64,000 nt of DNA from 66-474 sp035249175 (GTDB lineage Bacteria; Pseudomonadota; Gammaproteobacteria; Xanthomonadales; Rhodanobacteraceae). Location of the stretch: positions 1 through 64,000 of the forward strand of contig DATFGT010000011.1 in NCBI GenBank assembly GCA_035249175.1. Direction: 5' to 3'. Shown one piece after another: positions 51,655 to 63,323 of the stretch (position 1 is the first letter of the stretch; the number at the start of each line of letters is the position of its first letter). The position numbers and the translations under genes were made by a program. Below the pieces are notes generated by a model. It worked only from the letters and a program-made list of their open reading frames with translations. It did no database searches and was not told the DNA's origin.

Positions 51655-54600
51655 TTATTTGATCGTCACCTGTGCGCGGTTGTCGCCGGACACGCGATCG
51701 ACCAGTTCATTGAACGGATCAATGCCGGCTTCGTAGGGCTTGCCATCCACGATCGCCGTGAGGGTGCTGTCGCCATCGCTGACCGGCATTTTGGTGAGAT
51801 AAAGCGGCTTCTCGTCCTGCTCCTCGCCATCCTTCGCTTTCGTGAACACGCCGATCTCGATGGGAATGTCCAGTTTGGCGCGCGTTTCCTTGCCCTTGCC
51901 ATCCGCGTAGTACTTGGCCGCGTGCACGTGCATTGTGACTTCGTATTTGCCGTTCGCAAGTTTCTTTGCCATGGCCGAAACCATGCGGTTATCGAACAAG
52001 GTGATCTTGTCGAAGAAGTCGGTGATGAGCCCTTGATATTGCGGGCCGGCCTGCTCGCGCAGATCGGCAATCAGCTCGCGGGTGTCGGTGTAGGGCGGTT
52101 GCTGGAATTTCACCTTGTCGAGCCACTTGCGCAGCGCCGCGTTCACCTTGTCCTCGCCGATGTAATCGGCCAGCGCGTAAAAAATCACTGAAGCCTTGCG
52201 GTAGTGGATGTAAGGCTGGTTCTCGACCAGCGCCAAGGGTTCCTCTTCGACGCGTTCTCCCGCGCGGCCGGACAAGTAGCGATCCAGCTCGTACTTGAGG
52301 AACTTGCGCATCCGGGTCGGCCCGTACAGGTGTTTCATCACCATCAACGCCGAGTACTGCGCCAACGATTCGTCCAGCATCGTCACGCCCTGCACGCTGG
52401 CACCGATGGCCTGGTGCGCCCACCATTGATGGCCGATTTCGTGCGCCGTCACGTAGGTGACGTAATCGATGTCGGACGGCTTGCGCAGGTCGGCGATGAA
52501 TCCAATCGCTTCCGAGAACGGCACGGTATTGGCGAACGATTGCGCGAACGAGGCGTAATCCGGAAATTCCAGGATGCGCAACTGGCGGAACTGGTACGGC
52601 CCGAAGTGCTTGTCGTAATAGTCGAGCGACAACTTCATCGCCTTGAACATCCGTTTGACGTTGTACGGATGCTGCGGGTCGTAATAGATCTCCAGGTTCA
52701 CGTCATGCCACTTGTCGCGGGCCACCTTGTAGCGCGCCGACTGGAACGAGAAGAAATCCAGGATGGGCGTGTCCTGCACGTATTGGAAATAACGCCGACC
52801 ATCCTTGACCCATTCCTTCTGCAGATAGCCCGGCGCCAGCGCGATCTGGTCCGCGCTGGTGGAAAGCGTGGCCTGGAAGTGCACCCAGTCGGCATCGCAG
52901 GAAATCAGGTTGTTGCCGTGCGCCGCGGCGTCATCCCGCTTCGGCAGGCGCTGCGCGGGGCCCAACCCATATTTGCGACGATCGTTGTTGTCGTTGAGCT
53001 GGCGATTTTCGTCATAACAGAAGTGCGGAAACGCGAAGCTGTCGATGAAGGTGCCGTTGTGGACGATCTGCTCGCCGACGGGCTCGTTGGCGAAGCCGTT
53101 GTAGGCCACGTGCATGCGGAAACCGAACTGCATCGACGTACCTGGCGCCAGCGGCTGCGCGAGCTTGTAGAGGTAGAAACCCTGTTGCCGGTCCGCAAGC
53201 GCGACGGTATGCGCCGGGAAATCCAGATCGACCTTGTAGTCGCGGGTCGGGAACGTCGGCAACTGCACCAGCAATTCATCGATCGGCTTGTCGTGCTTGT
53301 TGACCAGCACGTAATGGCCATCGACGTCGATGCGCCGTTCGGCCGGATGCATCGCCACGTCCACATTGACGTCCGTGATCCGCGGCTGGGCCATCCCCAT
53401 GTACTTCCGGTAATCCTTCTCGTATTGCGCCTGCAGGCGCTGCTGCTGATCGTGGGTCTGGTAGCGATACAACCCGTGGGTGTTGTGGAAATTCCACGCA
53501 CCCATCGCAGCGAAAGCACCTAGCGATACGGCCAGCATGGCCACCGCCGGCAGCCCGAGCCGCTGCCGCGCGATCCGCAAACGCGCACGCCAGCCGGCAA
53601 CATTGCCACGCGGCCAGAACAGCGTGGCCGTCACCAGCAGCGCCGCCGCGAACGCGCTCCAGTACGCGCGAAACCACAGCGTGCCGATCCAGAACGATCC
53701 GAATCCGTTCATGTCGGAGTACGGCGTGGCGGGCGCGCTGCCGTAGCGATACAGGTGATCGGCGAAATGCAACTGGGCCATCGCGATGGTGACGACGATG
53801 TACGCCACCAGCAGCCCGTAGCCCGCGAACTTGTTGTTGGCCCACACCTGCAAAACCACGGCCAGGATCGCGAGCAACAGCCAACTCAACACGTCCAACC
53901 CGATGTACTGGAGATACAACAGTGGCTGCAGGTGGTGATAGCCGTGGCTCAATTGGTAGGCCACGCATACCAGCGACCCCAGCACGAGGAACACCACCAC
54001 CACCATCGCGAGCGCCGCGATTTTCGAGAACAGCGGAATCCAGTCGGGCGTCGGGAACGCGTCCACGACTTCACCGATACGGCCGTCGCGCTCGCGCCAC
54101 ACCAGTTCACCGGCATAAAAGCCCACCACGATCAACAGCAACCAGGTGTAGCTGCCGGCCATCTCCTGCGCCATCTGGTGCGTAACCGGCAACGTGCTGG
54201 TCCCGAACAGGTCGCCGCCAAGCACCAGGTTGGCGCCGAGGTTCATCAGCCCGAAGATCAGCATCACGAGAAATGGCACGCCACGCAGCGCTCCGCGGGC
54301 ATCGAACCAGGCGAGCTTCAGGAATTGCCGCAGGCGCGCCAACGGGCTGCTGCGCAAGTTCACCACGGGCAACACGATGGGCGCCGGCGCGACGGCGCGG
54401 CTGGCATTCGGCGGAGCCGCCGGTTTGCGACGACGAAACCAACGAAGGCCTTCGCGACCAGGCTTGAACAGTGCAAAGGCGATGGCCAACAACGCGGCGC
54501 CAACCGCGATCCACAGCACCCGATTGCCCAGCAGCAGGCCGGCAAGTTCGGGCAAACGGATGTTGCGATCGGCCGGCGTCCAGTAGCGCGTGATCAGGTC

Positions 54601-55254
54601 CAGCGCGCCCATGCCGAAGGGATCCATCAGCGCGCCTGCGGTCTGGTGCTCGATGTTGCCGCCGCCCATCGTGATGCCGGCGATGCTCCACAGCATGAAG
54701 AAGGCGATCACGCCGACGTAGGCCCCCAGCATCGAGCGCGTCAGCGTGGCCAGAAGGAACAGCAGCGCCGAGAGAAAGAACAAGTTGGGCAGCACCAGCA
54801 CGACCAGCGCCCAGCCATAGGCATGCCACGGTGTCGGACCCAATCGCGACGGATCCAGCCATGGCATCAGCGAACCCAGCCAGAATCCGATGGCGACCGC
54901 GACCAGCACCATCACGCTGATCCCCCAGCCCGCCGCAAACCGGCCGCCGAGATACGCGCCGCGCGACATGGGTGTGGCAAACATCATGTCCGCGGTGCCG
55001 GCGCTGAAATCGCGCAGGGCCGCACCGGCCACGAAGATGGGTATCAGGAACAGGCCGAGGATCGAGAAGATGCCCAGCGTCGTGATCACGACATAGGGCG
55101 CGTTGCGGTGGATGTTGCCGACGCCGCCGCCGATCGTGACCGTATCGGAAGACGCAGCCGCGAACGCGAATCCCGCAAGGATCGCCGCGATCAACCAGAA
55201 CAGCGGACTTCGGAGTTGCTGGCGCAGCTCGAAGCGAAAGAATTCGCGGACCAC
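51655..55254 (-). CDS. ABC permease fused to an M1-family metallopeptidase
   Basis: A 1199-residue fusion. The first half has two ABC-2-like permease units, about twelve hydrophobic helices to about residue 590. The second half is a gluzincin domain with HEIGHQWW: His938, Glu939, His942, and the third ligand Glu962 in TMLDESLAQY. The GAMEN-type exopeptidase motif is not obvious. The start is GTG 55254, one base after the stop of the ATPase gene. Such permease-peptidase fusions with a neighbouring ATPase occur in Bacteroidetes and gammaproteobacteria; role unknown, perhaps coupling export of a peptide to its cleavage. Confidence 0.85.
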   Translation of the reverse strand: MVREFFRFELRQQLRSPLFWLIAAILAGFAFAAASSDTVTIGGGVGNIHRNAPYVVITTLGIFSILGLFLIPIFVAGAALRDFSAGTADMMFATPMSRGAYLGGRFAAGWGISVMVLVAVAIGFWLGSLMPWLDPSRLGPTPWHAYGWALVVLVLPNLFFLSALLFLLATLTRSMLGAYVGVIAFFMLWSIAGITMGGGNIEHQTAGALMDPFGMGALDLITRYWTPADRNIRLPELAGLLLGNRVLWIAVGAALLAIAFALFKPGREGLRWFRRRKPAAPPNASRAVAPAPIVLPVVNLRSSPLARLRQFLKLAWFDARGALRGVPFLVMLIFGLMNLGANLVLGGDLFGTSTLPVTHQMAQEMAGSYTWLLLIVVGFYAGELVWRERDGRIGEVVDAFPTPDWIPLFSKIAALAMVVVVFLVLGSLVCVAYQLSHGYHHLQPLLYLQYIGLDVLSWLLLAILAVVLQVWANNKFAGYGLLVAYIVVTIAMAQLHFADHLYRYGSAPATPYSDMNGFGSFWIGTLWFRAYWSAFAAALLVTATLFWPRGNVAGWRARLRIARQRLGLPAVAMLAVSLGAFAAMGAWNFHNTHGLYRYQTHDQQQRLQAQYEKDYRKYMGMAQPRITDVNVDVAMHPAERRIDVDGHYVLVNKHDKPIDELLVQLPTFPTRDYKVDLDFPAHTVALADRQQGFYLYKLAQPLAPGTSMQFGFRMHVAYNGFANEPVGEQIVHNGTFIDSFAFPHFCYDENRQLNDNNDRRKYGLGPAQRLPKRDDAAAHGNNLISCDADWVHFQATLSTSADQIALAPGYLQKEWVKDGRRYFQYVQDTPILDFFSFQSARYKVARDKWHDVNLEIYYDPQHPYNVKRMFKAMKLSLDYYDKHFGPYQFRQLRILEFPDYASFAQSFANTVPFSEAIGFIADLRKPSDIDYVTYVTAHEIGHQWWAHQAIGASVQGVTMLDESLAQYSALMVMKHLYGPTRMRKFLKYELDRYLSGRAGERVEEEPLALVENQPYIHYRKASVIFYALADYIGEDKVNAALRKWLDKVKFQQPPYTDTRELIADLREQAGPQYQGLITDFFDKITLFDNRMVSAMAKKLANGKYEVTMHVHAAKYYADGKGKETRAKLDIPIEIGVFTKAKDGEEQDEKPLYLTKMPVSDGDSTLTAIVDGKPYEAGIDPFNELVDRVSGDNRAQVTIK

Positions 55255-55255
55255 G

Positions 55256-56140
55256 TCATGCCGCCCGGTCGGAAGCCGCGTGGTGCAACTGCCCGAAGTA
55301 AACGTCTTCGAGATCCGGCGCCACACTCTCGAATCCCTCTTCCGGCTTCGCATCCGCCAGCACATGGATCAGCGTCGCACCGCCCGCAAGCCTTGTCGAC
55401 AACACGGTCATGCGCTCGCAGTACTGCGTCATCGCGGCCTTGTCGATCGCACGTCGCCACACCCGCCCTTCCAGTGCGCGAATGGTTTCCCGGGGTTCGC
55501 CGGTCAGGCGCACGCGGCCTTGCGCAATGATCGCCATGCGCGGGCACAGCTCGGTCACGTCTTCGACGATGTGGGTGGACAGGATCACCACCACACGCTC
55601 GCCGATTTCCGCGAGTAGGTTCAAAAAGCGCTGGCGCTCCTCGGGATCCAGACCGGCGGTGGGCTCATCCACGATTACCAGCTTCGGGTCGCCGATCAGT
55701 GCCTGGGCAATCCCGAAACGCTGGCGCATGCCGCCCGAAAAACCGCCCAGCTTGCGCCTGCGCACGTCCCACAGATTCACCTGCTTCAGCAATGCATCGA
55801 TCAGATCACGCCGTTCGCCACGACGGGTGACGCCCTTCAGCACCGCGAAGTGATCCAGCATTGCCTCCGCGCTGACCTTGGGATACACGCCGAATTCCTG
55901 CGGCAGATAACCCAGCACGCGCCGCGTCGCGGGCTTGTCGGCCAGCACGTCGATGTCGCCCAGCTTGATGCTGCCCTCGTCCGGATCCTGCAGCGTCGCG
56001 ATGGTCCGCATCAACGTGGACTTGCCCGCGCCGTTCGGACCGAGCAGGCCGAACATGCCATTCGGGACGTCCAGCGAAACATCGCGGAGCGCCTGCACGC
56101 CGTTCGGATAAGTCTTGGACAGGTTGCGGATCGTCAGCAT
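55256..56140 (-). CDS. ABC transporter ATP-binding protein
   Basis: A 294-residue CcmA/NatA-type ATPase: Walker A GPNGAGKST, signature GFSGGMRQRFGIAQAL, Walker B LVIVDEPTAGLDP and the switch His in STHIVEDV. A C-terminal extension of about 70 residues follows. It is one base upstream of the permease-peptidase gene and must energise it. Its promoter lies in the 180-base divergent gap shared with aceF. Confidence 0.94.
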   Translation of the reverse strand: MLTIRNLSKTYPNGVQALRDVSLDVPNGMFGLLGPNGAGKSTLMRTIATLQDPDEGSIKLGDIDVLADKPATRRVLGYLPQEFGVYPKVSAEAMLDHFAVLKGVTRRGERRDLIDALLKQVNLWDVRRRKLGGFSGGMRQRFGIAQALIGDPKLVIVDEPTAGLDPEERQRFLNLLAEIGERVVVILSTHIVEDVTELCPRMAIIAQGRVRLTGEPRETIRALEGRVWRRAIDKAAMTQYCERMTVLSTRLAGGATLIHVLADAKPEEGFESVAPDLEDVYFGQLHHAASDRAA

Positions 56141-56320
56141 CGCGTCGGCCCCTTGGCATCGGATTTCGGTTTGCCCGAGTCTGCCCGCTGTCGCGCCGCG
56201 CTGCCATCCGCCGTTGGTCACGGTGACTTTCGGCTCAGGCTGCCGCCATACATGACGCGGCGACGCAAATGCGCGAAACTGGGCGTCTTGCAGCTTTCCT
56301 GGAATCGAAGGAGCCGGACA

Positions 56321-57685
56321 ATGGCAGACGTGCGCGAGGCGAAGGTGCCGGACATCGGCGATTTCCATGGCGTGCCCGTGATCGAGGTGATGGTCAAGCC
56401 GGGCGACCATGTGGAAAAGGACCAAGGCCTCGTGACGCTGGAATCGGCCAAGGCCACCATGGAGGTACCGGCGCCGTTCGCGGGCACGGTCAAGGAAATG
56501 AAGGTCAAGGAAGGCGACGAAGTTTCCGAAGGCAGTGTGATCGCGACGATCGAAGCCGAAGGCGTTGCAGCGGCAGCGAAACCCGTGGCCACCGAATCGA
56601 AAACCGCCGCGCCGGCCCCGGAGAAGCGCGAGGAGCAGCCGCAGTCGAGCGAACCGAAGCAATCGGAGAAAGCACCGCCGGCGCCGCAGCCTTCGCGCAG
56701 CGAGGGCGAGCACGCCGCCGAACGCCGTGCGCCGCCTGTTTCCTTCGACGCCAACTCGATCATGCCCGACAAGGTGCCTTACGCCAGCCCGGCCGTGCGG
56801 GCGTTCGCACGCGACCTCGGCGTGGATCTTTCGCACGTGGCCGGCAGCGAACGCGGCGGTCGCATCACCAAAGAGGACGTGCAGCAGTTTGTGAAATCGG
56901 CAATGACCGGCGGCGCACTGCCGAAAGCCGGCGCGGGCGGCGCGGGATTGAACGTGCTGCCGTGGCCGCAGATCGACTTTTCGAAATTCGGCGAAACCGA
57001 AGCCCGGCCGCTGTCGCGGATCAAGAAACTTTCCGGCGCCAACCTCGCGCGCAACTGGGTGATGATTCCGCACGTCACCCAGTTCGAGGACGCCGACATT
57101 ACCGACCTCGAGGCATTGCGCATCGTGCTCAACAGGGAAAACGAAAAGGCCGGCATCAAGGTCACCCTGCTCGCTTTCCTGATCAAAGCCTGCGTCGCGG
57201 CGCTCCAGAAGTTTCCCGACTTCAACGCCTCGCTGGACGCGTCGGGCGAAAACCTGGTGCTGAAGAAATACTTCCATATCGGCTTTGCCGCCGATACGCC
57301 GAATGGCTTGGTGGTGCCGGTAATCCGCGACTGCGACAAGAAGGGCGTGCTGGACATCGCGCAGGAAATGTCGGCGCTGGCGAAGAAAGCTCGCGACGGC
57401 AAACTGACGCCGGCCGAAATGTCGGGCGGCTGCTTCTCGATTTCATCGCTTGGGGGCATCGGCGGCACCGCTTTCACCCCGATCATCAACGCGCCGGAAG
57501 TCGCGATCCTGGGCGTGTCGCGTTCGTCCACCAAACCGGTCTGGAACGGCACGGAATTCGCGCCGCGCCTGATCCTGCCGCTGTCGCTTTCGTACGATCA
57601 TCGCGTGATCGACGGCGCCGCGGCGGCGCGCTTCGCGAGCCATCTCGCACAGCTTCTCGGCGACATGCGCCGGGCGCTGCTGTAG
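56321..57685 (+). CDS. aceF: Dihydrolipoamide acetyltransferase, pyruvate dehydrogenase E2
   Basis: A 454-residue E2 with one lipoyl domain (Lys44 in ESAKATMEVP), a flexible Ala/Pro/Glu linker (about 82-150), the E1/E3-binding domain (YASPAVRAFARDLGVDLSHV) and the catalytic domain with DHRVIDG, His427. One lipoyl domain is fewer than the three of E. coli AceF. aceE is not adjacent: the gene upstream is the divergent ABC ATPase. GAAGGAG precedes ATG 56321. Confidence 0.93.
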   Translation: MADVREAKVPDIGDFHGVPVIEVMVKPGDHVEKDQGLVTLESAKATMEVPAPFAGTVKEMKVKEGDEVSEGSVIATIEAEGVAAAAKPVATESKTAAPAPEKREEQPQSSEPKQSEKAPPAPQPSRSEGEHAAERRAPPVSFDANSIMPDKVPYASPAVRAFARDLGVDLSHVAGSERGGRITKEDVQQFVKSAMTGGALPKAGAGGAGLNVLPWPQIDFSKFGETEARPLSRIKKLSGANLARNWVMIPHVTQFEDADITDLEALRIVLNRENEKAGIKVTLLAFLIKACVAALQKFPDFNASLDASGENLVLKKYFHIGFAADTPNGLVVPVIRDCDKKGVLDIAQEMSALAKKARDGKLTPAEMSGGCFSISSLGGIGGTAFTPIINAPEVAILGVSRSSTKPVWNGTEFAPRLILPLSLSYDHRVIDGAAAARFASHLAQLLGDMRRALL

Positions 57686-57697
57686 GCGACGTACGTC

Positions 57698-58690
57698 GTG
57701 GCAACCGCCGCGCCATTGCTGGAAGCCACGGCCGGGCGGACGGCCCAGGGTGCGCTCGACACCGTCAACGGCTGGCTGGCGACGAGCCTGCGGATCGGTG
57801 GCGTCACGCTGACTGTCGGTTCGATCCTCGGTGCGCTGGTGGTCCTGCTGCTCACCGCGTGGGCGTCGCGGCTGCTGCGGCGCGGGCTCGATCGCTATGC
57901 CAAGCGCTACCACACCAGCGAATCGGCGCGCTATGCGCTTGCGCGCATCCTGCACTACTTCGTGCTGGCGCTCGGAACCCTGTTTGCGCTTTCGGTTGCG
58001 GGCGTGCCGCTCAGCAAGTTCGCGCTGTTTGCCGGCGCGCTGGGCGTGGGACTCGGCTTCGGCCTGCAGGCGATCTTTTCCAACTTCATCGCCGGCCTGA
58101 TCCTGTTGTTCGACCGCAGCCTCAAGGTCGGTGATTTCGTGGAACTGGCCAACGGCGTGCATGGCCAGGTGCGCGACATCCACATCCGCGCCACGCGCGT
58201 CACCACCAACGACAACATCGACATCCTGGTGCCCAACGCCAAGTTCATCACTGACAACGTGGTGAACCTGACCTGGCGCGACGTGTCGCGTCGCGCGCAC
58301 ATTGCGTTTCGCGTGCCGTACGGCGCCGACAAGGAAACCGTACGAAAAGCGGCGCTGGAAGCGGCCGCGGCGGTGCCGTTCACGGTGACGGACAACGACT
58401 CGCGCCAACCGCAGGTGTGGCTGACCGGTTTCGGTGAATCATCGATGGATTTCGCCCTGGTGGTGTGGCTCAACGCCGGTGCGGCCAGACGCTATCGCGG
58501 TGTGATTGCCGCTTACAACTGGGCGCTGCACGACGCGCTGGAACGTCACCATCTTGAATCGCCGTTCCCGCAACGCGACCTGCACGTGAAATCGTGGCTC
58601 GGTCTTTCCGCGGGTGAAGCGCGCGACTCGCTCGGCGGGCATATCCCTGATATTGCGCAATCCGGCCGCGACACTACCGACCCAGCATGA
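57698..58690 (+). CDS. MscS-type mechanosensitive channel
   Basis: A 330-residue small-conductance mechanosensitive channel. Three N-terminal hydrophobic helices end in the pore helix with FAGALGVGLGFGLQAIFSNFIAG-type Gly/Ala packing, then the beta domain VGDFVELANGVHGQVRDIHIRATRV-type and LVPNAKFITDNVVNLT. The start is GTG 57698, 12 bases after aceF, and lpdA follows 34 bases on, so it is embedded in the pyruvate dehydrogenase operon. Confidence 0.9.
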   Translation: MATAAPLLEATAGRTAQGALDTVNGWLATSLRIGGVTLTVGSILGALVVLLLTAWASRLLRRGLDRYAKRYHTSESARYALARILHYFVLALGTLFALSVAGVPLSKFALFAGALGVGLGFGLQAIFSNFIAGLILLFDRSLKVGDFVELANGVHGQVRDIHIRATRVTTNDNIDILVPNAKFITDNVVNLTWRDVSRRAHIAFRVPYGADKETVRKAALEAAAAVPFTVTDNDSRQPQVWLTGFGESSMDFALVVWLNAGAARRYRGVIAAYNWALHDALERHHLESPFPQRDLHVKSWLGLSAGEARDSLGGHIPDIAQSGRDTTDPA

Positions 58691-58724
58691 CCGAACCAAC
58701 CGGAATCAAAAGGAATGCAAGCCC

Positions 58725-60587
<1,863 letters not shown>

Positions 60588-60649
60588 GACCGCGCCTGCG
60601 CGAAGCGTTTGCTCCTTCTTCTGCGCGCGACCGGGTCGTGCCAGATCCG

Positions 60650-61744
60650 TCACCCGTCGGCAAACAACTCAGCCTGCGCCTCGTAGCTGTCGCGATCGAC
60701 GAACCCGGCGAGACCGACGCCTACCAATCGGTAACGGGTACGCGGCGACAGTGGCACCCGCGAACGCAATGCGCAGGCGATTTCGGCGAGCATCTGCGCG
60801 GACACGGGGCGTTCGGTCGGTGTCGTGGTGCGGGTCAGGGCCCTGAAATCGGCGGTCTTCAGTTTCAGCACCACGCTGCGCGCGATGCGACCGTGTTCAC
60901 CCGACGCCTCGCACTGGTGCGCGGCCCAGGTCTTTTCGGCGAGCCGTTCGATGTGCGGCGCCAATTCTTCGAGGGTCAAATCGTGCTCGAAGGTGTCCTC
61001 GGATGAAATCTGCAGGGTCGGACGATCCGGCGTCACTGGTCGTTCGTCGATGCCGATCGACAATTCGTGCAGGCGCCGGCCGTAGCGCCCGAAACGGCGT
61101 TCAAGCTCATCCGCATTCGCCGCACGCACGTCCGCAACGATTCCGATATTCAATTCCGCCAGCTTGCGCTGCATCACCTTGCCGACGCCTGGCAGGCGCT
61201 CGACCGGCAGCCACTCAAGGAACGCAAGTACCTCGCGCGGCCGCACCACGAACAGACCATCGGGCTTTCGAAAATCCGAAGCGATCTTGGCGAGGAATTT
61301 GTTGGGTGCAACGCCTGCCGAAGCCGTGAGCCGGGTGGCCTCGCGGATCTCGGCACGGATCGCCTCGGCCACGGCAGTGGCAGAACTCAACCCGGACTTC
61401 GGATGCGTGACATCGAGGTAGGCTTCGTCCAGGGACAGCGGCTCGATCAAATCCGTGTGGCGCGCGAAGATTTCCCGAACCTGCCGCGAAACCGCCTTGT
61501 AGCGCGCGAAATCAGGCGGAACGAATACCGCGTGCGGGCACAGGCGCTCCGCGCGCAACGCGGGCATCGCCGAATGCACGCCGAACCTGCGGGCTTCGTA
61601 ACTCGCCGCGCACACCACCGAACGCACGCCCTTCCACGCCACCACGACGGGCCTGCCCCGCAAGGAGGGATCGTCGCGCTGTTCGACCGACGCGTAGAAC
61701 GCATCCATGTCCACGTGCACGATCTTGCGCGGTAGCGCAGACAT
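60650..61744 (-). CDS. dinB: DNA polymerase IV
   Basis: A 364-residue Y-family translesion polymerase. VDMDAFYASVEQ and SLDEAYLDVT carry the catalytic acidic residues, GVAPNKFLAKIASD and GVGKVMQRKL follow, and the little-finger domain is complete. It is the fourth gene of a tatABC-dinB array, 5 bases after tatC. ATG 61744 was chosen over an in-frame TTG three codons upstream. No LexA box was seen in the short gap before it. Confidence 0.95.
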   Translation of the reverse strand: MSALPRKIVHVDMDAFYASVEQRDDPSLRGRPVVVAWKGVRSVVCAASYEARRFGVHSAMPALRAERLCPHAVFVPPDFARYKAVSRQVREIFARHTDLIEPLSLDEAYLDVTHPKSGLSSATAVAEAIRAEIREATRLTASAGVAPNKFLAKIASDFRKPDGLFVVRPREVLAFLEWLPVERLPGVGKVMQRKLAELNIGIVADVRAANADELERRFGRYGRRLHELSIGIDERPVTPDRPTLQISSEDTFEHDLTLEELAPHIERLAEKTWAAHQCEASGEHGRIARSVVLKLKTADFRALTRTTTPTERPVSAQMLAEIACALRSRVPLSPRTRYRLVGVGLAGFVDRDSYEAQAELFADG

Positions 61745-61749
61745 GCCCG

Positions 61750-62541
61750 TCAAGAGGATTGTTCGGCCGAATCCGCCGCGCGCTTCGGCTTCACCAGCAC
61801 GCGCACGGCGACGATGCCCAGCTCATACAGGATCACCATCGGAATCAGCAGCAACAGCATCGAGGTGATGTCGGGTGGCGTGATCGCGGCCGCCACGGCC
61901 GCCGCGGCAACGATCGCGTAGCGACGCCAGTTCTTCAGCTTCTGCAGGCTCACCAACCCGGTCGCCGCCACGACCACCTGGATGACCGGAATTTCAAAAC
62001 ACAGCCCGAACGCGAAGAAGACCATCATCACGAAATCGAGATAGTGCGTGATGTCGGTCATCATCTCGACGCCGCTGGGAACGACTGCCGTGAGGAAGCG
62101 GAACGCGGCGGGCAGCACCAGGAAATAGGCAAACGCGCAACCGCAATAAAACAGCAGCATCGATGCGACCAGCAGCGGTCGTGCCAGGCGCTTTTCGTGC
62201 CGGTACAAACCGGGGCTCACGAACGCCCAAAGCTGGTAAACGATGACCGGCATGCTGACGAACAGCGCGATGTAAAACGCCAGCTTCAGGGGCGTGATAA
62301 ACGGGCTGGCGACCTGCGTGGCGATCAGGTGCGCACCGTGCGGGAGGCGTTTGACCAGCGGCTCGGCCAGCCAGGTGTACAACCGGTTCGCGAACGGCAC
62401 CAGGCACACCAGCACCACGACCACGCAGGCGATCGCCTTGATCAGGCGCGAACGCAACTCCAGCAGGTGCGAAAAGATGCCCTGTTCGAGATCGAACCCC
62501 GACTCCTTGTCGGATCCCGGATCGTGCTCAGGCGTCGCCAT
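61750..62541 (-). CDS. tatC: Twin-arginine translocase subunit TatC
   Basis: A 263-residue TatC with six transmembrane helices. HLLELRSRLIKA is the conserved N-terminal signature, FALCFEIPV-type FAFGLCFEIPVIQ and ITPPDITSMLLLLIPMVILYE mark helices 4-6. It receives twin-arginine signal peptides in the inner membrane. It overlaps tatB by 14 bases and precedes dinB. Confidence 0.96.
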   Translation of the reverse strand: MATPEHDPGSDKESGFDLEQGIFSHLLELRSRLIKAIACVVVVLVCLVPFANRLYTWLAEPLVKRLPHGAHLIATQVASPFITPLKLAFYIALFVSMPVIVYQLWAFVSPGLYRHEKRLARPLLVASMLLFYCGCAFAYFLVLPAAFRFLTAVVPSGVEMMTDITHYLDFVMMVFFAFGLCFEIPVIQVVVAATGLVSLQKLKNWRRYAIVAAAAVAAAITPPDITSMLLLLIPMVILYELGIVAVRVLVKPKRAADSAEQSS

Positions 62542-62878
62542 CGCGGGTTTCCTTCGAAGCAGCGTCGCCTTGCACCGCATCGGCAGTGTCCGCGATTTCG
62601 GTGACGGTCCGGTTGACCGACGCATGGGCCGAATGCATCTGTGCATCGGCAGCCTTTCGCATCTGGTCGGCCCGATCGGCGGCTTCCTTCGCGGCGCGGC
62701 GGATTTCCTCCATCTCGAGTTCGCGTTCGACTTCGCCGCGCACGCTCTCCCAGCCGAGGCGCAGACGCCTCAGCATCGCGCCAGCCATGCGCGCGGCCTT
62801 GGGAAGTTTCTCAGGCCCCAGCACCACCAGTGCAATCACGGCCAGCAGCAGCAGCTTCGAGAAGCTGAGCTCGATCAT
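62528..62878 (-). CDS. tatB: Twin-arginine translocase subunit TatB
   Basis: A 116-residue TatB: one N-terminal membrane helix (LLLLAVIALVVLGPEKLPKAAR, with the GP-E hinge), an amphipathic helix and a charged coiled tail. A Glu at position 3 or 8 region is typical; here MIELSFSK. It forms the receptor complex with TatC. Confidence 0.93.
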   Translation of the reverse strand: MIELSFSKLLLLAVIALVVLGPEKLPKAARMAGAMLRRLRLGWESVRGEVERELEMEEIRRAAKEAADRADQMRKAADAQMHSAHASVNRTVTEIADTADAVQGDAASKETRDGDA

Positions 62879-62896
62879 CGCGGTGCTTCGCCCCGA

Positions 62897-63160
62897 TTAC
62901 TCGGGCGCGTGCTTCGACTCGGCGGAATCCCGCTGTTCCTGGTGCGTGGCGCCTGCCGCGGGCGGTGGATCGGCCTGCAACTTCTCGCCGGAAGCGGCCT
63001 CCTTGGCCTTCCCTTCCTCGTTTTCGCCGTTCAGCGCCTTCTTGAAGCCGCGCACGGCATTGCCGAGATCGGGACCGATCTTGGTCAATTTGCTGGTGCC
63101 GAATAACACCAGCACGATCACAAGCAGGATCAGCCAATGCCAGATGCTGTCAAAACCCAT
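62897..63160 (-). CDS. tatA: Twin-arginine translocase subunit TatA
   Basis: An 87-residue TatA: short membrane helix (IWHWLILLVIVLVLFGTSKLTKIGPDLG) then an amphipathic helix GNAVRGFKKALNGE and a polar tail. FGTSKL with the conserved FG hinge separates it from TatB. ATG 63160 is preceded by GAGG. The gene opens the tatABC-dinB array and is divergent from hemH. Confidence 0.95.
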   Translation of the reverse strand: MGFDSIWHWLILLVIVLVLFGTSKLTKIGPDLGNAVRGFKKALNGENEEGKAKEAASGEKLQADPPPAAGATHQEQRDSAESKHAPE

Positions 63161-63323
63161 AGGGACCTCGTACGGACTGCTACCCTTCGCCGCAAGACGC
63201 GACTCGGGTTTTCCACTTGCGCCCAGTGTAGCGCAGGCCACCCTCGCATGATCGCAGGCCGCACCTGGCGTGCTGTGGCAGACTGCGCGGGTTCATCGCC
63301 CTTCGCGAGCAGGAATGCGCGGT

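Noticed and set aside
53755..55530. 591-residue plus-strand open frame opposite the permease-peptidase gene
   Set aside because: Its residues are a high-GC shadow rich in Arg, His and Gln, it lacks any family pattern, and the minus-strand gene has clear membrane helices and motifs over the same bases.
56269..58134. 621-residue frame overlapping aceF in another phase
   Set aside because: Arg/Gly-rich without motifs, while aceF shows lipoyl, binding and catalytic motifs throughout.
63238..63260. GCATGATCGC motif between tatA and hemH as another repeat copy
   Set aside because: Only part of one hairpin arm is present and there is no left box at the required spacing.
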